30,824 nucleotides of DNA, taken from assembly GCA_014621425.1 (NCBI GenBank), contig JAANBB010000459.1:1-30824 (forward strand), written 5' to 3'. Of this stretch, positions 30,367 to 30,824 are shown in pieces. The notes below the pieces were generated by a model. That model worked only from the letters and a program-made list of their open reading frames with translations, searched no databases and was not told the DNA's origin. The translations under genes were made by a program, and so were the position numbers. Numbering within the stretch: the stretch's first letter is position 1; every line of letters begins with the position of its first letter. The DNA is from Cylindrodendrum hubeiense (Eukaryota > Ascomycota > Sordariomycetes > Hypocreales > Nectriaceae).

Positions 30367-30824
30367 TCATGCCTCAATCGCAGCCTTCCCCTGAAACTCT
30401 CCTACCACCTTGTCCAGCTCCGTGAGGATCTCTGCCTTGCGCTCCGCGGAGCACCAGCTCTCCTCCACAGCTCCGCGGACGATCCAGTCCCAGTCGGCGA
30501 CGGACAGCTTGAACGTGTCTTGCACGCGGCAGTACACCTCGCCGACATAGGCGCCGAAGTAGGCCGGGTCGTCGCTGTTGATGCTGAAGCGCACGCCTGC
30601 GTCGAGGAAGGCGCGGATGGGGGCGTCCTCGAGGCGGTCGATGTTGCGCAGTGCCACGTTGGACCACGGGCACAGCGTCAGCAGCGTGCGGTTCGCGGCC
30701 AGCGAGGCCATCAGCGCCGGGTCCTGGGCGGCCGCGAGGCCGTGGTCGATGCGCGAGACGCCGAGGTTCTCGAGCGACGACGTGATGAAGGACGGCGGCG
30801 CCTCCTCGCCGGCGTGCGTCGTCA
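30367..30824 (-). CDS. aah1: Adenine deaminase, C-terminal part, cut by the window edge
   Basis: This metal-dependent amidohydrolase converts adenine to hypoxanthine and ammonia in purine salvage. The open frame enters from the right edge at THAGEE and continues through the conserved SRIDHG, TLCPWSNVAL and FSINSDDPAYFGAYVGEVY motifs to the stop at 30367. SINSDDP carries the metal-binding and catalytic Asp pair, and the His of THAGEE and RIDHG are active-site residues of the adenosine/adenine deaminase fold. TLCP-x-SNV and DDPAYFG-x-Y fit the fungal adenine deaminase (Aah1) group rather than adenosine deaminase. About 151 residues are visible of an expected 350 or so. No intron appears in this part. 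It lies tail-to-tail with ufd2. Confidence 0.9.
   Translation of the reverse strand, partial: TTHAGEEAPPSFITSSLENLGVSRIDHGLAAAQDPALMASLAANRTLLTLCPWSNVALRNIDRLEDAPIRAFLDAGVRFSINSDDPAYFGAYVGEVYCRVQDTFKLSVADWDWIVRGAVEESWCSAERKAEILTELDKVVGEFQGKAAIEA

Noticed and set aside
1..30824. tRNA or rRNA genes
   Set aside because: I scanned by eye for B-box-like GGTTCGA/TCGAACC cores with cloverleaf potential and found none. A covariance-model search would be decisive.

Overview
The window is nuclear DNA of a filamentous ascomycete, probably a Sordariomycete and possibly Hypocreales. This is inferred from short 46-90 bp spliceosomal introns with GTRNGT donors and CTAAC/CTGAC branch points, C/T-rich leaders before start codons, Kozak-type starts, and the gene repertoire (fungal PEPCK, CE5 cutinase, Ufd2, fungal calpain). 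No species can be named from sequence alone.

Layout, left to right. Positions 1-2500 hold no firm gene except a possible 93-residue coiled-coil protein (minus, 1184-1465). Every convincing gene from 2503 to 22296 is on the minus strand: a two-exon SNF2/Rad5-16-type ATPase (2503-6014), a phosphoenolpyruvate carboxykinase that lacks its N-terminal exon (7285-8628), a gene-free C/T-skewed stretch of about 5 kb (8660-13895), a membrane-anchored hormone-sensitive-lipase-type hydrolase (13896-16175), a secreted cutinase (17502-18342) and a four-exon calpain (19422-22296). After a divergent promoter region (22297-23907) two plus-strand ubiquitin genes follow: a RING/TRAF-zinc-finger protein (23908-25512) and the seven-exon U-box E4 factor Ufd2 (26410-30016). 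The right edge carries the C-terminal part of an adenine deaminase on the minus strand (30367 to the edge).

The genes do not form one pathway. Cutinase and PEPCK could both serve growth on lipid or cutin carbon, and the RING protein and Ufd2 both belong to ubiquitin signalling, but neighbourhood alone does not prove a link.

I found no defence system, CRISPR array, biosynthetic cluster or transposon. The strongest anomaly is the PEPCK gene: its terminal exon is intact and keeps an intron branch point and acceptor, but the roughly 110-120 residues that should precede it (with the oxaloacetate-binding GRSPxDK region) are not found upstream, where a gene-free stretch begins. Rearrangement, misassembly or gene breakage are all possible. 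Smaller points are a GC-AG intron in ufd2, tandem NAGNAG acceptors, and a decamer minisatellite that runs across the stop codon of the SNF2 gene.
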